NCBI RefSeq assembly: GCF_026162365.1
Contig: NZ_JAOANW010000007.1
Location: 186,001-250,000 of the forward strand
Origin: Nitratireductor luteus
GTDB taxonomy: Bacteria; Pseudomonadota; Alphaproteobacteria; Rhizobiales; Rhizobiaceae
DNA length: 64,000 nt
Direction: 5' to 3'
The notes under the pieces are model-generated. The model had not been told where the DNA came from and ran no database searches. It saw only the letters and a list, made by a program, of their open reading frames with translations. Within the stretch, counting starts at the first letter, position 1; every line of letters starts with the position of its first letter. Below, in pieces: positions 1 to 8,412 of the stretch. The position numbers were made by a program, and so were the translations under genes.

Positions 1-1332
1 GATGTTTTCGGCGACACTGCAGGCGAATATCGTGACATCCTGCGGCACGATGGCCATGCGCCGGCGCACCGCCGAAGGGTCGGCTTCCCGCACATCGACC
101 CCATCGACCAGGATTGTCCCCCGAACAGGATCGTAAAAGCGCAGAAGCAGCGAGAACACCGTGCTCTTGCCTGCACCCGAAGGCCCCACGATCGCCACGG
201 TTTCGCCCGGCTCGACGTCGAAGGAGAGCCGATGCAGGGCAGAGCGTTCCGGCCGCGCCGGGTAGGCGAACTCGACATTACGGAATGACACCGCGCCCAT
301 GGCCGGCTCCGGCAGCGCCTTCGGGTTCTCCGGCTTGGTGATGGCGGCGTGCTCGTCGATGAGTTCGCCCATGCGCTCGGCGGCGCCTGCTGCCTGCGAC
401 AGTTCGCCCCAAACCTCGGAGAGCGCGCCTAGCGCGCCGGCGGCCAGTACGGCGTAGAGCAGAAACTGGCCGAGCGTGCCCGGCGTCATCGTGCCGGCCA
501 ACACCTGATGCGATCCGAACCACAACACCGCGACCACCGAGGCGAACGTCGTGAAGATCGCGAAGAACGTCAGGATCGAACGCGCCAGGATGGATTGGCG
601 CGCCGCCTGGAAAGCCTGCTCCACGGCCTCGCCGAAGCGCCGGGCGACGCTTTCCTCGCTGGTGAAGGCCTGCAGCACCCGCACCGCGCCGATCTGCTCG
701 CCGGCGAACGCGGACGCTTCGGCGAGCGTGTCCTGCGCATGGCGCGAACGCCGCCGCACGGAGCGTCCGAAGGCCACGAGCGGCAGGACGATGAGCGGAA
801 TGGCCACCACGACGAGCGCCGAAAGGCTGGGGCTGGTGATCGCCATCATGACCACCGCGCCAAGCCCCATCAGCGTGTTGCGCAGGGCGACCGAGGCCGT
901 GGCGCCGACCGCCGACTTGATCTGCGTCGCATCCGCCGTCAGCCGCGAGACGATCTCGCCTGACTGGGCCTTGTCGAAGAAGGCCGGCGAAAGACGGGTA
1001 ACACGCTCGAAGACGTCGCGCCGGAGATCTGCCACCACCCGCTCGCCGAGCGTGATGACGAAATAGTACCGGCAGGCCGAAGCCAGCGCGAGCACGGCCG
1101 CCACCACGACGAGCATCGAGAAATAATTGGCGATGAATGTCCCGTCGGATTGGGAAAAGCCATGATCGATCATGCGCCGCACCGCCAAGGGCAGGGTCAG
1201 CGTGGCGCCGGCCGCCAGAAGCAGGGAAATGCAGGCGCCGACGACGAGCCGCGGGTAGCGTCGCACATAGGGCGCAAGACGCGTGAGCGGCCCAAGCGAC
1301 CGCCCTTTGTCCGGCTCCGGCGCCGCCTTCAT
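1..1332 (-). CDS. MsbA-like ABC transporter, permease fused to ATPase (partial, 3' end off window)
   Basis: About 443 codons are visible and the gene runs off the left edge. After a short cytoplasmic lead there is a six-helix type I exporter domain (roughly residues 20-320), then an ATPase domain with Walker A GPSGAGKST near residue 380 and a Q-loop segment VPQD close to the edge. The signature and Walker B motifs are outside the window. Half-transporters of this type work as homodimers in the inner membrane and export lipids, drugs or peptides; the substrate cannot be read from the sequence. The ATG at 1332 was chosen because the reading frame has no other ATG upstream and GAGG lies a few bases before it. 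Divergent from rpmE. Confidence 0.85.
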   Translation of the reverse strand, partial: MKAAPEPDKGRSLGPLTRLAPYVRRYPRLVVGACISLLLAAGATLTLPLAVRRMIDHGFSQSDGTFIANYFSMLVVVAAVLALASACRYYFVITLGERVVADLRRDVFERVTRLSPAFFDKAQSGEIVSRLTADATQIKSAVGATASVALRNTLMGLGAVVMMAITSPSLSALVVVAIPLIVLPLVAFGRSVRRRSRHAQDTLAEASAFAGEQIGAVRVLQAFTSEESVARRFGEAVEQAFQAARQSILARSILTFFAIFTTFASVVAVLWFGSHQVLAGTMTPGTLGQFLLYAVLAAGALGALSEVWGELSQAAGAAERMGELIDEHAAITKPENPKALPEPAMGAVSFRNVEFAYPARPERSALHRLSFDVEPGETVAIVGPSGAGKSTVFSLLLRFYDPVRGTILVDGVDVREADPSAVRRRMAIVPQDVTIFACSVAENI

Positions 1333-1545
1333 TTCCGCGCCCTCGTTTCCAGCATGTACCCATTCCTTCCGGCGCGATAAAGAATCGAAGCCCGGCGCAC
1401 TTGTGTCTGTTCTGCGCCTGATGTATAGGCACGCCAACCTTTTGAAAGCCGTAGCCTTCATCGGCCGCGGCTTCAAGTTTTGAGCGTGAGCGACATTGCC
1501 GCAGCGCTGCTCATCTGAACAACCGCAGAGATTCAGGACAGAACG

Positions 1546-1767
1546 ATGAAAGCCGACATTCATCCCGACTATCACACGATCAAGGTCGTCATGACTGACG
1601 GCACCGAGTACGAGACCCGCTCGACCTGGGGCAAGGAAGGCGACACGATGCATCTCGACATCGATCCCACCACGCACCCGGCCTGGACCGGCGGTCAGCA
1701 GACGCTGATGGACCGCGGCGGCCGCGTCTCGCGCTTCAAGAAGCGCTACGAGGGTCTCGGCGTCTAA
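1546..1767 (+). CDS. rpmE: 50S ribosomal protein L31
   Basis: 73 residues starting [12 protein letters not shown], a full-length L31 of the 50S subunit. It lacks the CxxC zinc pairs of the zinc-binding form; the segment where they would lie has none of the cysteines. An AGGACAGA sequence precedes the ATG. The gene stands alone, divergent from the ABC exporter, and ends just before a strong bidirectional terminator. Confidence 0.95.
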   Translation: MKADIHPDYHTIKVVMTDGTEYETRSTWGKEGDTMHLDIDPTTHPAWTGGQQTLMDRGGRVSRFKKRYEGLGV

Positions 1768-1789
1768 GACACTTTGTGATCATGATTGC

Positions 1790-1822
1790 AAAAAAAGCCC
1801 GGGTTTGCCCCCGGGCTTTTTT
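1790..1822. terminator. bidirectional rho-independent terminator
   Basis: A-rich run, perfect stem GCCCGGG (1797-1803) with CCCGGGC (1810-1816), then six T. It has A and T runs on both sides, so it can stop rpmE on the plus strand and the SelW-like/yebC transcript on the minus strand. Confidence 0.9.
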
Positions 1823-1830
1823 GTTGCAGG

Positions 1831-2163
1831 TCAGGGCCTGTCTATATGCCCCAGGGCGCGGTCAGGATCGACGCGGTCGCGCACCATCTGCTTCAGCGCT
1901 TTCACATCAGGAAAGCCATCGTCACGCTTGCGGTCCCAGATCAGTTCGCCGTCGCACTCGATCTGGAAGATGCCACCCGTTCCCGGCTTCAGCGTCACCT
2001 CGGAAAGCTCGAACGAAAAGGTCGACAGCAGTTCCTGCGCCATCCACCCCGCCCGCAGCATCCAGTTGCACTGGGCGCAGTAGGTGATGACCACCTTGTG
2101 GCCACCCATGCCGGGTCCAAGCGGGCCGGGTCCCGCTGATTTGTCCGACGTCTCCGTCATCAT
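1831..2163 (-). CDS. SelT/SelW/SelH family thioredoxin-like protein
   Basis: 110 residues. A Rdx-type fold is suggested by the segment [15 protein letters not shown] with a CxxC redox pair, followed by the conserved [19 protein letters not shown] beta-hairpin of the family. In selenoprotein W homologues one cysteine of this motif is selenocysteine; here both are cysteine. The start ATG overlaps the stop of yebC in an ATGATGA arrangement, so translation is probably coupled to yebC. The substrate is unknown; family members are small cytosolic thiol-disulfide proteins. The second ATG at 2160 is an equally possible start. Confidence 0.85.
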   Translation of the reverse strand: MMTETSDKSAGPGPLGPGMGGHKVVITYCAQCNWMLRAGWMAQELLSTFSFELSEVTLKPGTGGIFQIECDGELIWDRKRDDGFPDVKALKQMVRDRVDPDRALGHIDRP

Positions 2164-2909
2164 GCGGCGCTCAGCTTGGCGAGGGTCTCGTCGTCGACCT
2201 CGAAATTGGCGTAGACGTTCTGCACGTCGTCGTCGTCCTCGAGCGTCGCGATCAGCTTGAGGATCGATTGGGCGCGGTCCTCGTCCACCGGCGTGCTCGT
2301 CTGCGGCTTCCAGATCGCCTTGACCGATTCGGCCTCGCCGAGCGACCGTTCCAGCGCCGTCGTCACATCGCCGATATCCTCGAAGGTGCAAATGATGACG
2401 TGGCCGTTCTCGTCCGATTGCACGTCTTCCGCACCGGCCTCGATGGCCGCTTCCATCACCTTATCGGCATCGCCGGCGCTGGCCGGATAGATGATCTCGC
2501 CGACCCGGTCGAACATGAAAGAGACGGACCCGGTCTCCCCCATGGAACCGCCGGCCTTGGTGAAGGCGGCGCGCACATTCGACGCGGAGCGGTTGCGGTT
2601 GTCAGTCAGCGCCTCGACGATGACGGCTACTCCGCCGGGGCCATAGCCCTCGTAGCGCACCTCTTCGTAGTTCTCCGAATCGCCGCCGGAGGCCTTCTTG
2701 ATGGCGCGTTCGATATTGTCCTTCGGCATGGACTGTGCCTTGGCGTTCTGCACGGCCAGGCGCAGGCGGGGGTTCATATCGGGGTCGGGCAGGCCTGCCT
2801 TCGCGGCGACGGTGATCTCCCGCGCCAGCTTGGAAAACATCTTGGAGCGGACGGCGTCCTGACGGCCCTTGCGGTGCATGATGTTCTTGAATTGGGAATG
2901 GCCAGCCAT
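2160..2909 (-). CDS. yebC: YebC/PmpR family regulator
   Basis: 249 residues, starting [19 protein letters not shown], the signature N-terminus of the family, and full length. YebC proteins have been described as DNA-binding regulators and, more recently, as ribosome-associated factors that help at proline-rich stretches; the related mitochondrial TACO1 acts in translation. The gene is cytosolic and heads a two-gene unit with the SelW-like protein. In many proteobacteria it lies near ruvC, which is not seen here. Confidence 0.95.
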   Translation of the reverse strand: MAGHSQFKNIMHRKGRQDAVRSKMFSKLAREITVAAKAGLPDPDMNPRLRLAVQNAKAQSMPKDNIERAIKKASGGDSENYEEVRYEGYGPGGVAVIVEALTDNRNRSASNVRAAFTKAGGSMGETGSVSFMFDRVGEIIYPASAGDADKVMEAAIEAGAEDVQSDENGHVIICTFEDIGDVTTALERSLGEAESVKAIWKPQTSTPVDEDRAQSILKLIATLEDDDDVQNVYANFEVDDETLAKLSAA

Positions 2910-3050
2910 GGGGCTCCTTCACTCGTTCTTTCGAGATTTCCAGATTGGGCCGCGTTATAGTGAAATTGCCGGACAACGTCCAGCAGTCGCACGGTCGCGC
3001 AAGCCGGCGGAATGGGTTATCATCATCCCTGTCAAAGAAGGGAGTTGCCC

Positions 3051-3848
3051 ATGCCTGCCTTCCGCCTCGCCGCGCTTTTGATGACATTCCTGATGCCCAC
3101 GTGGTATGCCGCCGCCCAGCAGGTCCGCCCCAGCACCTGCCTCGCCATGGCGCAGACATTGCCTTCGGTGATTTTCGCCAGCTTCCAAACGGCCGCAGCC
3201 GGTGACGATGTCGCCATCACCTATGCTGGACACTCGACCTACCTTATCGAAACACCGGCCGGCGTCACCATCGCCACGGACTTCTCCGGCGCCCACGGCG
3301 CCAATCCCCCGCCGCGCGTGGTCACCATGAACAAGGCCCACACCACGCATTTCACGCTGAGCCCGCCGCCGGGCGTTGAGCATGTTCTGCAGGGCTGGAA
3401 CCCGGACGGCGGCAAGGCGGAGCATTCACTGCTCGTCGACGACGTCTATATCCGTAACGTCACGACCGACATCAACCGTTTCGGCACGTTCGAGGCCGAC
3501 GCCAATTCCATCTTCATCTTCGAGGTTGCGGGCCTGTGCATCGGCCATCTCGGCCATCTGCACCACCGGCTGACCGACAAACACTATGCGGCGATCGGCC
3601 GGCTCGACGTGTTGATGGTGCCGGTAGACGGCGGCATGACCATGTCGCTCGACGGCATGAGCGAGATCGCGCGCCGGCTGTCCTCCTCCATCATCCTGCC
3701 CATGCACCGGCACACGACGCCGCTCAGCGCCTTCACCGGCCGGATGGGCGAAGGTTTCGACATAGACTTCCGCGAGGGCCGCTCTTTGACAGTCTCTCTC
3801 ACCAGCCTGCCGAGAAGGCCGACCATCGTTGTGCTGGACGGGGTCTGA
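3051..3848 (+). CDS. periplasmic MBL-fold metallo-hydrolase (UlaG-like)
   Basis: 265 residues. The start at 3051 is favoured over 3012 because GAAGGGA precedes it and it gives a clean signal peptide (MPAFRLAALLMTFLMPTWYAAA). The mature part matches the COG2220 class: GHSTYLIET at the N-terminus, a histidine-rich segment AHTTHF, then IGHLGHLHHRLTD, PVDGGMTM and LPMHRHT. The metal ligands deviate from the classical HxHxDH: the usual second and fourth positions are rearranged. Substrate unknown. Convergent with terC, with 29 bp between stops. Confidence 0.75.
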   Translation: MPAFRLAALLMTFLMPTWYAAAQQVRPSTCLAMAQTLPSVIFASFQTAAAGDDVAITYAGHSTYLIETPAGVTIATDFSGAHGANPPPRVVTMNKAHTTHFTLSPPPGVEHVLQGWNPDGGKAEHSLLVDDVYIRNVTTDINRFGTFEADANSIFIFEVAGLCIGHLGHLHHRLTDKHYAAIGRLDVLMVPVDGGMTMSLDGMSEIARRLSSSIILPMHRHTTPLSAFTGRMGEGFDIDFREGRSLTVSLTSLPRRPTIVVLDGV

Positions 3849-3877
3849 CGCCGCGCGTCGTCAATACTGACAACAGC

Positions 3878-4654
3878 TCACTCTCCGCCCGCCTCCCGCG
3901 CGAGTTCTTCCTTCTCCCGCGCACGCTTGCGCCGCGCCATCATGTTGAGACCCTCGACCAGCGCAGAGAAACCCATGGCGGTGTAGATATAGCCCTTGGG
4001 GACGTGGAAGCCGAAGCCATCGGCGATCAGCGTCATGCCGATCATCAGCAGGAAGCCCAGCGCCAGCATGACCACCGTGGGATTGTGCGCGATGAAGCGC
4101 GACAGCGGCTCCGCAGCGACGAGCATGACGGTGACGGCGGAGATGACGGCGATGAACATGATGGCGATCTCGTCCGTCATGCCGACGGCGGTGATAATGG
4201 AATCGATCGAGAATACCAGGTCGAGCAACAGGATCTGAACGATAGCCGCACCTATGCCCATGGTCACCCGGCCGCCCACCATGTTCGCCTTGTCATCCTC
4301 CGGATCGACAGAATGGTGGATCTCCTTGGTCGCCTTCCACACGAGGAACAGGCCGCCGGCGATGAGAATGAGATCGCGCCACGAAAAGCCGTGATCGAAC
4401 AGCTCGAACAGCGGATCGGTAAGCTGCACGATGATCGAGATCGTGCCGAGCAAGGCCAGACGCAGGACCAGCGCCGCACCGATGCCAAGCCTGCGTGCCC
4501 GCTTCTGCTGCTCCTTGGGCAACTTGTTGGTCAGAATCGAGATGAAGATCAGATTGTCTATGCCGAGAACGATCTCGAGCACCACCAGCGTAACCAACGC
4601 CACCCAAGCTTCCGGATGATAGATGAAGTCAAAATGCCCAGCAAGCCATTCCAT
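3878..4654 (-). CDS. TerC family integral membrane protein
   Basis: 258 residues with about seven hydrophobic segments. The conserved acidic pairs in membrane helices are present: [11 protein letters not shown] near residue 27 and [14 protein letters not shown] near residue 150, both typical of TerC. Members are linked to manganese or calcium export during membrane protein folding, and to tellurite resistance in plasmid operons. This copy is not part of a ter operon. The C-terminus is a charged cytoplasmic tail ([11 protein letters not shown]). Confidence 0.9.
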   Translation of the reverse strand: MEWLAGHFDFIYHPEAWVALVTLVVLEIVLGIDNLIFISILTNKLPKEQQKRARRLGIGAALVLRLALLGTISIIVQLTDPLFELFDHGFSWRDLILIAGGLFLVWKATKEIHHSVDPEDDKANMVGGRVTMGIGAAIVQILLLDLVFSIDSIITAVGMTDEIAIMFIAVISAVTVMLVAAEPLSRFIAHNPTVVMLALGFLLMIGMTLIADGFGFHVPKGYIYTAMGFSALVEGLNMMARRKRAREKEELAREAGGE

Positions 4655-4717
4655 AATCGCTATCCCGCCGCAAAAGGGTAAAAAGTCCCGAACAGGTAGG
4701 ATGCGGAATGGGCCGCG

Positions 4718-5542
4718 TCAACGCCAGAAAGCAGGTACCGTCTCTTCCAGCCTGGGGCCGAGCCGAAGCGGCGCGATCTTCTCGGCAAGACCCGTCCGGT
4801 CGGATATCTCAACGCCCAGGCCGCAGATCGTCGTCGGCCCCTGCGCCGCCTCGAACCGCCCCTTCGGCACCTTGGTGGTGAAGCGGTTGAGCGGCTCCTC
4901 CTTGTCCATGCCGAGCGAGGAATCGTAGTCGCCGCACATGCCGGCATCCGAAAGATAGCCCGTGCCACCGTTCAGGATCTGGTGATCGGCGGTCGGCTGA
5001 TGCGTATGCGTGCCGACGACCACGCTCGCCCGCCCGTCCACGAAATGGCCGAAGCACATCTTCTCCGACGTCGCTTCCGCATGGAAATCGATGATCACCG
5101 CATCAACCTGCTCGCCAAGCGGACACGCCGCAAGCAGGTCTTCCGCACAGGCGAAAGGATCATCGAGATCCGGCTGCATGAAGACGCGGCCCATAATGTT
5201 GGCGACAAGCACGCGCGCGCCGTTCTTCGCCATATAGACACCCGAGCCGCGCCCTGCCGCTCCTTTCGGGAAATTGGCCGGCCGCAGGAACCGCTCCTCG
5301 CGGGGAGCAAAGGACAGCGCCTCGCGCTGGTCCCAGACGTGGTTGCCCGTCGTCACCACGTCGGCTCCCGCCGAAAGCGTATTCTGGAAAATCTCCTCGG
5401 TGATGCCGAAGCCACCCGCCGCGTTCTCGCCGTTCACGACAACGAAATCGAGCCGCAGATCGGAAATCAGACCGGGAAGCTTTTCCCACACCGTCGTGCG
5501 CCCCGAGCGGCCCACCATGTCGCCTAAAAACAAGAATCTCAT
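4718..5542 (-). CDS. TIGR00282-type metallophosphoesterase (YmdB-like)
   Basis: 274 residues. Calcineurin-like metal ligands are visible: LGDMVGRSGR at the N-terminus, NGENAAGG, TTGNHVWDQ and VVGTHTHQPTAD. Bacillus YmdB, from the same family, hydrolyses 2',3'-cyclic nucleotides and affects biofilm and sporulation; whether that holds here is inference. It follows the 5-formyl-THF cyclo-ligase on the same strand with a 67-bp gap, an arrangement common in alphaproteobacteria. Confidence 0.9.
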   Translation of the reverse strand: MRFLFLGDMVGRSGRTTVWEKLPGLISDLRLDFVVVNGENAAGGFGITEEIFQNTLSAGADVVTTGNHVWDQREALSFAPREERFLRPANFPKGAAGRGSGVYMAKNGARVLVANIMGRVFMQPDLDDPFACAEDLLAACPLGEQVDAVIIDFHAEATSEKMCFGHFVDGRASVVVGTHTHQPTADHQILNGGTGYLSDAGMCGDYDSSLGMDKEEPLNRFTTKVPKGRFEAAQGPTTICGLGVEISDRTGLAEKIAPLRLGPRLEETVPAFWR

Positions 5543-5609
5543 CGCCGCCTTCTACATTATCGATCTGAAAATCGGAATTGCTTTTCGATCCACGGTCGAA
5601 TCGTCGTGA

Positions 5610-6197
5610 TCAAACCGGAACGAACCGGCGCAAGCCGCTTTCCGTCAGGATCTCAGGGATGATGACGTCATGGGGTTCCTCGGGAACTTCCGCCACCTCT
5701 TGCACGTCGAAGGCGATGCCGATCAGCCGCGGCGACCCGCCGGCGGCCTGAATGCGCGCAATTGCCCGATCGTAGTAGCCGGCGCCATAGCCGATGCGGT
5801 GGCCGCGCGCATCGAACGCGGCCAGCGGCACCAGCATCAGGTCCGGCGTCAGCTCCTGCGCTTCCGTTCCCGGTCCCTGTGTGCCGAACCCCATGTCCAG
5901 CATAGGCGCGCCACGCACCATCTCGCGGAAGATGATGGTTGTCCTGTCGAGGATCGCCGGCAGGCAAAGCTGCGCGCCACGGTCGCGCAGCGCCGCCATG
6001 AGCGGCCGCGTATCAACCTCCGACCGCATCGGCCAGAAGCCGGACACCACGGCACCCGGCTGTGGCGCGATCTCGTCTGCGTGCCCGGCAAGGTTCAACG
6101 ACGTCTCGATACGCCAAGCTTCATCCAGCGCATCGCGGCGGGCGAGCGCTTCGAGGCGCAGCTTCTTTTTAAAGTCGCGTTTGGTAATGAGGGTCAT
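5610..6197 (-). CDS. 5-formyltetrahydrofolate cyclo-ligase
   Basis: 195 residues starting MTLITKRDFKKKLRLEAL. The enzyme converts 5-formyl-THF to 5,10-methenyl-THF with ATP, returning the folate storage form to one-carbon metabolism. The family motif GYGAGYYDR is present near residue 145, and WPMRSEVDTRPL is the folate-site segment. The open frame continues upstream to 6605, but that stretch is the probable 6S RNA and lacks family similarity, so the ATG at 6197 is the start. Confidence 0.92.
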   Translation of the reverse strand: MTLITKRDFKKKLRLEALARRDALDEAWRIETSLNLAGHADEIAPQPGAVVSGFWPMRSEVDTRPLMAALRDRGAQLCLPAILDRTTIIFREMVRGAPMLDMGFGTQGPGTEAQELTPDLMLVPLAAFDARGHRIGYGAGYYDRAIARIQAAGGSPRLIGIAFDVQEVAEVPEEPHDVIIPEILTESGLRRFVPV

Positions 6198-6257
6198 TCC
6201 CGCACGATAGGCAACCTGCAACCGCAGGGAAACCCCGTCAGCGCCGGCCACTGCTTT

Positions 6258-6402
6258 CATTCCGACAAGGAGGGAAGATGCGATCCACGGCAACCGATGG
6301 AATGCTCGATCCCGGGAACCTACAAAGTAGGTGGGCGCCGTATGGCCAAGCCCACGGGCAAGACCAGGGACAGCTCCCTTAAGGATCGTTAAGGCCCCGG
6401 GG
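6258..6402 (-). ncRNA. ssrS: probable 6S RNA (SsrS)
   Basis: The minus strand directly upstream of the cyclo-ligase shows the alphaproteobacterial 6S pattern as I recall it: a terminal hairpin CCTAC-TTT-GTAGG (6319-6331) at the tip of a long rod, with GTGGGC and CATACGGCGCCC on one arm, TCGGTTGCCGTGG on the other, and a closing AAGGGAG/CTCCTT pairing. 6S RNA binds the sigma70 holoenzyme and is classically co-transcribed with this folate gene. Ends are approximate. No structure search could be run. Confidence 0.7.
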
Positions 6403-6546
6403 AATTGGATTCCTGTCGTGAGGCGCAGATCGCTCAGCCAATATAGTCCTGCGCGCTGCAATCCACCAGTGGGAAGGCACGCCTTGCGCGCACTATTTTC
6501 GATCAATAGTTTCGCCGGACGAATATTCGATGAAGGAGGGGCAAGC

Positions 6547-6993
6547 ATGCCCGACATCACCATCCGACCGCTCGAGCCCGCCGACCAGCCAGAATGGCGG
6601 CGCATGTGGACTGCTTATCTGGAATTCTACAAGACCAGCGTGCAGGAGGAGGTTTACGCCACGACCTGGACGCGGCTCTTTGACGACGGCGAATACGAGC
6701 CCAATGGCCTGATAGCCCTGATCGACGGGGAGCCGGTGGGCCTCGTTCACTACATCTTCCATCGCACATGCTGGGCGACCGGCAACAATTGCTACCTGCA
6801 GGACCTCTACGCCGATCCTGAAGCCCGGGGCAAGGGCGTCGGCCGGGCGCTCATCGAGGCGGTCTACGAGAAAGCCGACGCGGTGGATGCCGCCAATGTC
6901 TACTGGATGACCCAGGACTTCAACGAAACCGCCCGCAAGCTCTATGACCGCATCGCAAGGCTGACACCTTTCATCAAATATCAGCGAACCTGA
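6547..6993 (+). CDS. GNAT family N-acetyltransferase
   Basis: 148 residues starting MPDITIRPLEPADQPEW. The acetyl-CoA site motif is seen as DLYADPEARGKGVGRALIEAV (R/Q-x-x-G-x-G/A type), and NVYWMTQDFNETARKLYDRIA is the usual C-terminal helix. AAGGAGGGG precedes the ATG at 6547, which decides the start against the longer open frame. The acceptor substrate is unknown. Monocistronic, divergent from the 6S RNA/cyclo-ligase unit and convergent with the glutamine amidotransferase. Confidence 0.9.
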   Translation: MPDITIRPLEPADQPEWRRMWTAYLEFYKTSVQEEVYATTWTRLFDDGEYEPNGLIALIDGEPVGLVHYIFHRTCWATGNNCYLQDLYADPEARGKGVGRALIEAVYEKADAVDAANVYWMTQDFNETARKLYDRIARLTPFIKYQRT

Positions 6994-7020
6994 GGTCTTT
7001 TCTGATTGGGGCACGTCTGG

Positions 7021-7815
7021 TCAGGCCAGGCCGCGCCTCCCGACCTGCCTGTGATGCAGAGGTTTGCGGCCGGACTCCCGGGCGGGGTCCGTCGCTGCGA
7101 CGCCCTCCCCGCCAAACACGATTTGCAGGAACTCGACCAGCCACTGCCTGAGATGCCGGTCCCAGATATACCGGCCGCCCAGATGGTCGCGACCGGGCTG
7201 GGCGCCGGGCAGCACGAAGCGATGCGCCCCGCGCACGACCCAGCGCTGCATCATCACCCGGGTGAGCTCCGCATGGAACTGCACGCCCCACGCGTTTTCA
7301 CCATAGCGGAACGCTTGGTTGGGATATTGTTCGGCGGTGGCGAGCAGCTTCGCGCCCTTTGGCAGCGAAAAACCCTCGCGATGGAACTGGTAAACCATTT
7401 CCGGCCAGTGCATTAGCTGGCGGCCCTCGGTCGTCGCCCGGATCGGATACCAGCCTATCTCCACCAGGCCCTCGTCATGGCCTGTAACCTCGCCGCCCAG
7501 TTGGTTGACCAGCATCTGGGCCCCCAGGCAGATGCCCAGAAACGGCTTGTTCTCCCTCAGCGGAATGGAAATCCAGTCGGTCTCGCGCTGGACGAACTCG
7601 TCGCGGTCATTGGCGCTCATCGGCCCGCCGAACACGACGGCGCCGGCATGTGCCTCAAGCGTCTCCGGCAATGGATCGCCTAATGGTGGCCGGCGGATGT
7701 CGAGGGAAAATCCGGATGCTTCCAGCAACTGCCCCACCCGGCCTGGGCTCGACATTTCCTGGTGCAGGACGATCAGTATCCTGCCGCTATCGCCCCCGCC
7801 ACGACCGTCGGTCAT
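7021..7815 (-). CDS. class I glutamine amidotransferase-like protein
   Basis: 264 residues. The catalytic triad of a class I amidotransferase is readable: nucleophile C96 in GICLGAQ, H181 and E183 in VQFHAE. The protein is a stand-alone glutaminase domain with a C-terminal extension of about 70 residues rich in Arg and Gly. No partner synthase is next to it, so the ammonia acceptor is unknown. Its ATG overlaps the TGA of the terB-like gene (ATGA), implying translational coupling downstream of that gene. Confidence 0.88.
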   Translation of the reverse strand: MTDGRGGGDSGRILIVLHQEMSSPGRVGQLLEASGFSLDIRRPPLGDPLPETLEAHAGAVVFGGPMSANDRDEFVQRETDWISIPLRENKPFLGICLGAQMLVNQLGGEVTGHDEGLVEIGWYPIRATTEGRQLMHWPEMVYQFHREGFSLPKGAKLLATAEQYPNQAFRYGENAWGVQFHAELTRVMMQRWVVRGAHRFVLPGAQPGRDHLGGRYIWDRHLRQWLVEFLQIVFGGEGVAATDPARESGRKPLHHRQVGRRGLA

Positions 7816-8285
7816 CCCGCTCCCTTGTCGATCCCAGCATTCTCCTGTACGCGCTGACGCATCAGCACCCGCGTCCTGGTGTCGACGCCGATCAGTTCGG
7901 CGACCCGCCAGACAAGATTATCCTCAAGCTCGTGCAGTTCGCCATCGGCAAAGACGATTTCCCACATCAGGCGCACGAATTCCGCGCGTGCCTCCACGCC
8001 CAGGTGCCGTTTCAGCACACTGGTGAACGTGTAAAGGTCGACCGCGTCGGCCTCCGCTTCCTCGCCCGCCTTGAGCAAGGCTTTCAGTTCCGAACCGCTC
8101 AGGCTGTAGGCGCGCGCGAGCGTTTCCTTCAGCCGTTTCTTCTCGCTCTCGCTACGCTCGCCGTCGGCTGCCATCACATGGATGAGCAGCGCCGCCCCCG
8201 CAACCCTCGGATCGTCAGCATCGAGGCCGGGCGCGGTCTCGCCGGCTGGCAGGTCTTTCAGGAAGGCAAGAATACGCTCGAACAT
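7812..8285 (-). CDS. TerB family protein
   Basis: 157 residues, helical and acidic. The TerB-type repeats are visible as AALLIHVMAADGERSESEKKRL and VRLMWEIVFADGELHELED; the ADG(E/x)xxxxE motif is that of the metal-binding TerB fold. Members occur in tellurite/stress operons or as solitary genes in alphaproteobacteria, with unclear function. The start at 8285 begins at MFERILAFLKDL; a longer frame to 8312 only adds a proline-rich lead. It follows hemY on the same strand after a palindrome. Confidence 0.85.
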   Translation of the reverse strand: MFERILAFLKDLPAGETAPGLDADDPRVAGAALLIHVMAADGERSESEKKRLKETLARAYSLSGSELKALLKAGEEAEADAVDLYTFTSVLKRHLGVEARAEFVRLMWEIVFADGELHELEDNLVWRVAELIGVDTRTRVLMRQRVQENAGIDKGAG

Positions 8286-8319
8286 CACAGGCTCAGGAAT
8301 CGGGACAGGCAAAGGTTAG

Positions 8320-8349
8320 AATCGGACTTCGCACATGCGAAGTCCGATT
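8320..8349. repeat. 14-bp perfect palindrome between hemY and terB
   Basis: AATCGGACTTCGCA (8320-8333) pairs perfectly with TGCGAAGTCCGATT (8336-8349) around a two-base centre. There is no T run on either strand, so it is not a classical terminator. It may stabilise or process the hem mRNA, or be a protein site. Confidence 0.7.
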
Positions 8350-8412
8350 GGAAAATAAATCGACCAAATGGGCTTATGGTTCCGCAAATCTGTTCCCCAG
8401 GAGCAACACTGC

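Noticed and set aside
5610-6605. 331-residue form of the folate cyclo-ligase
   Set aside because: The extra 136 residues come from the 6S RNA region and the GNAT gene; the family starts at MTLITKRDF (6197).
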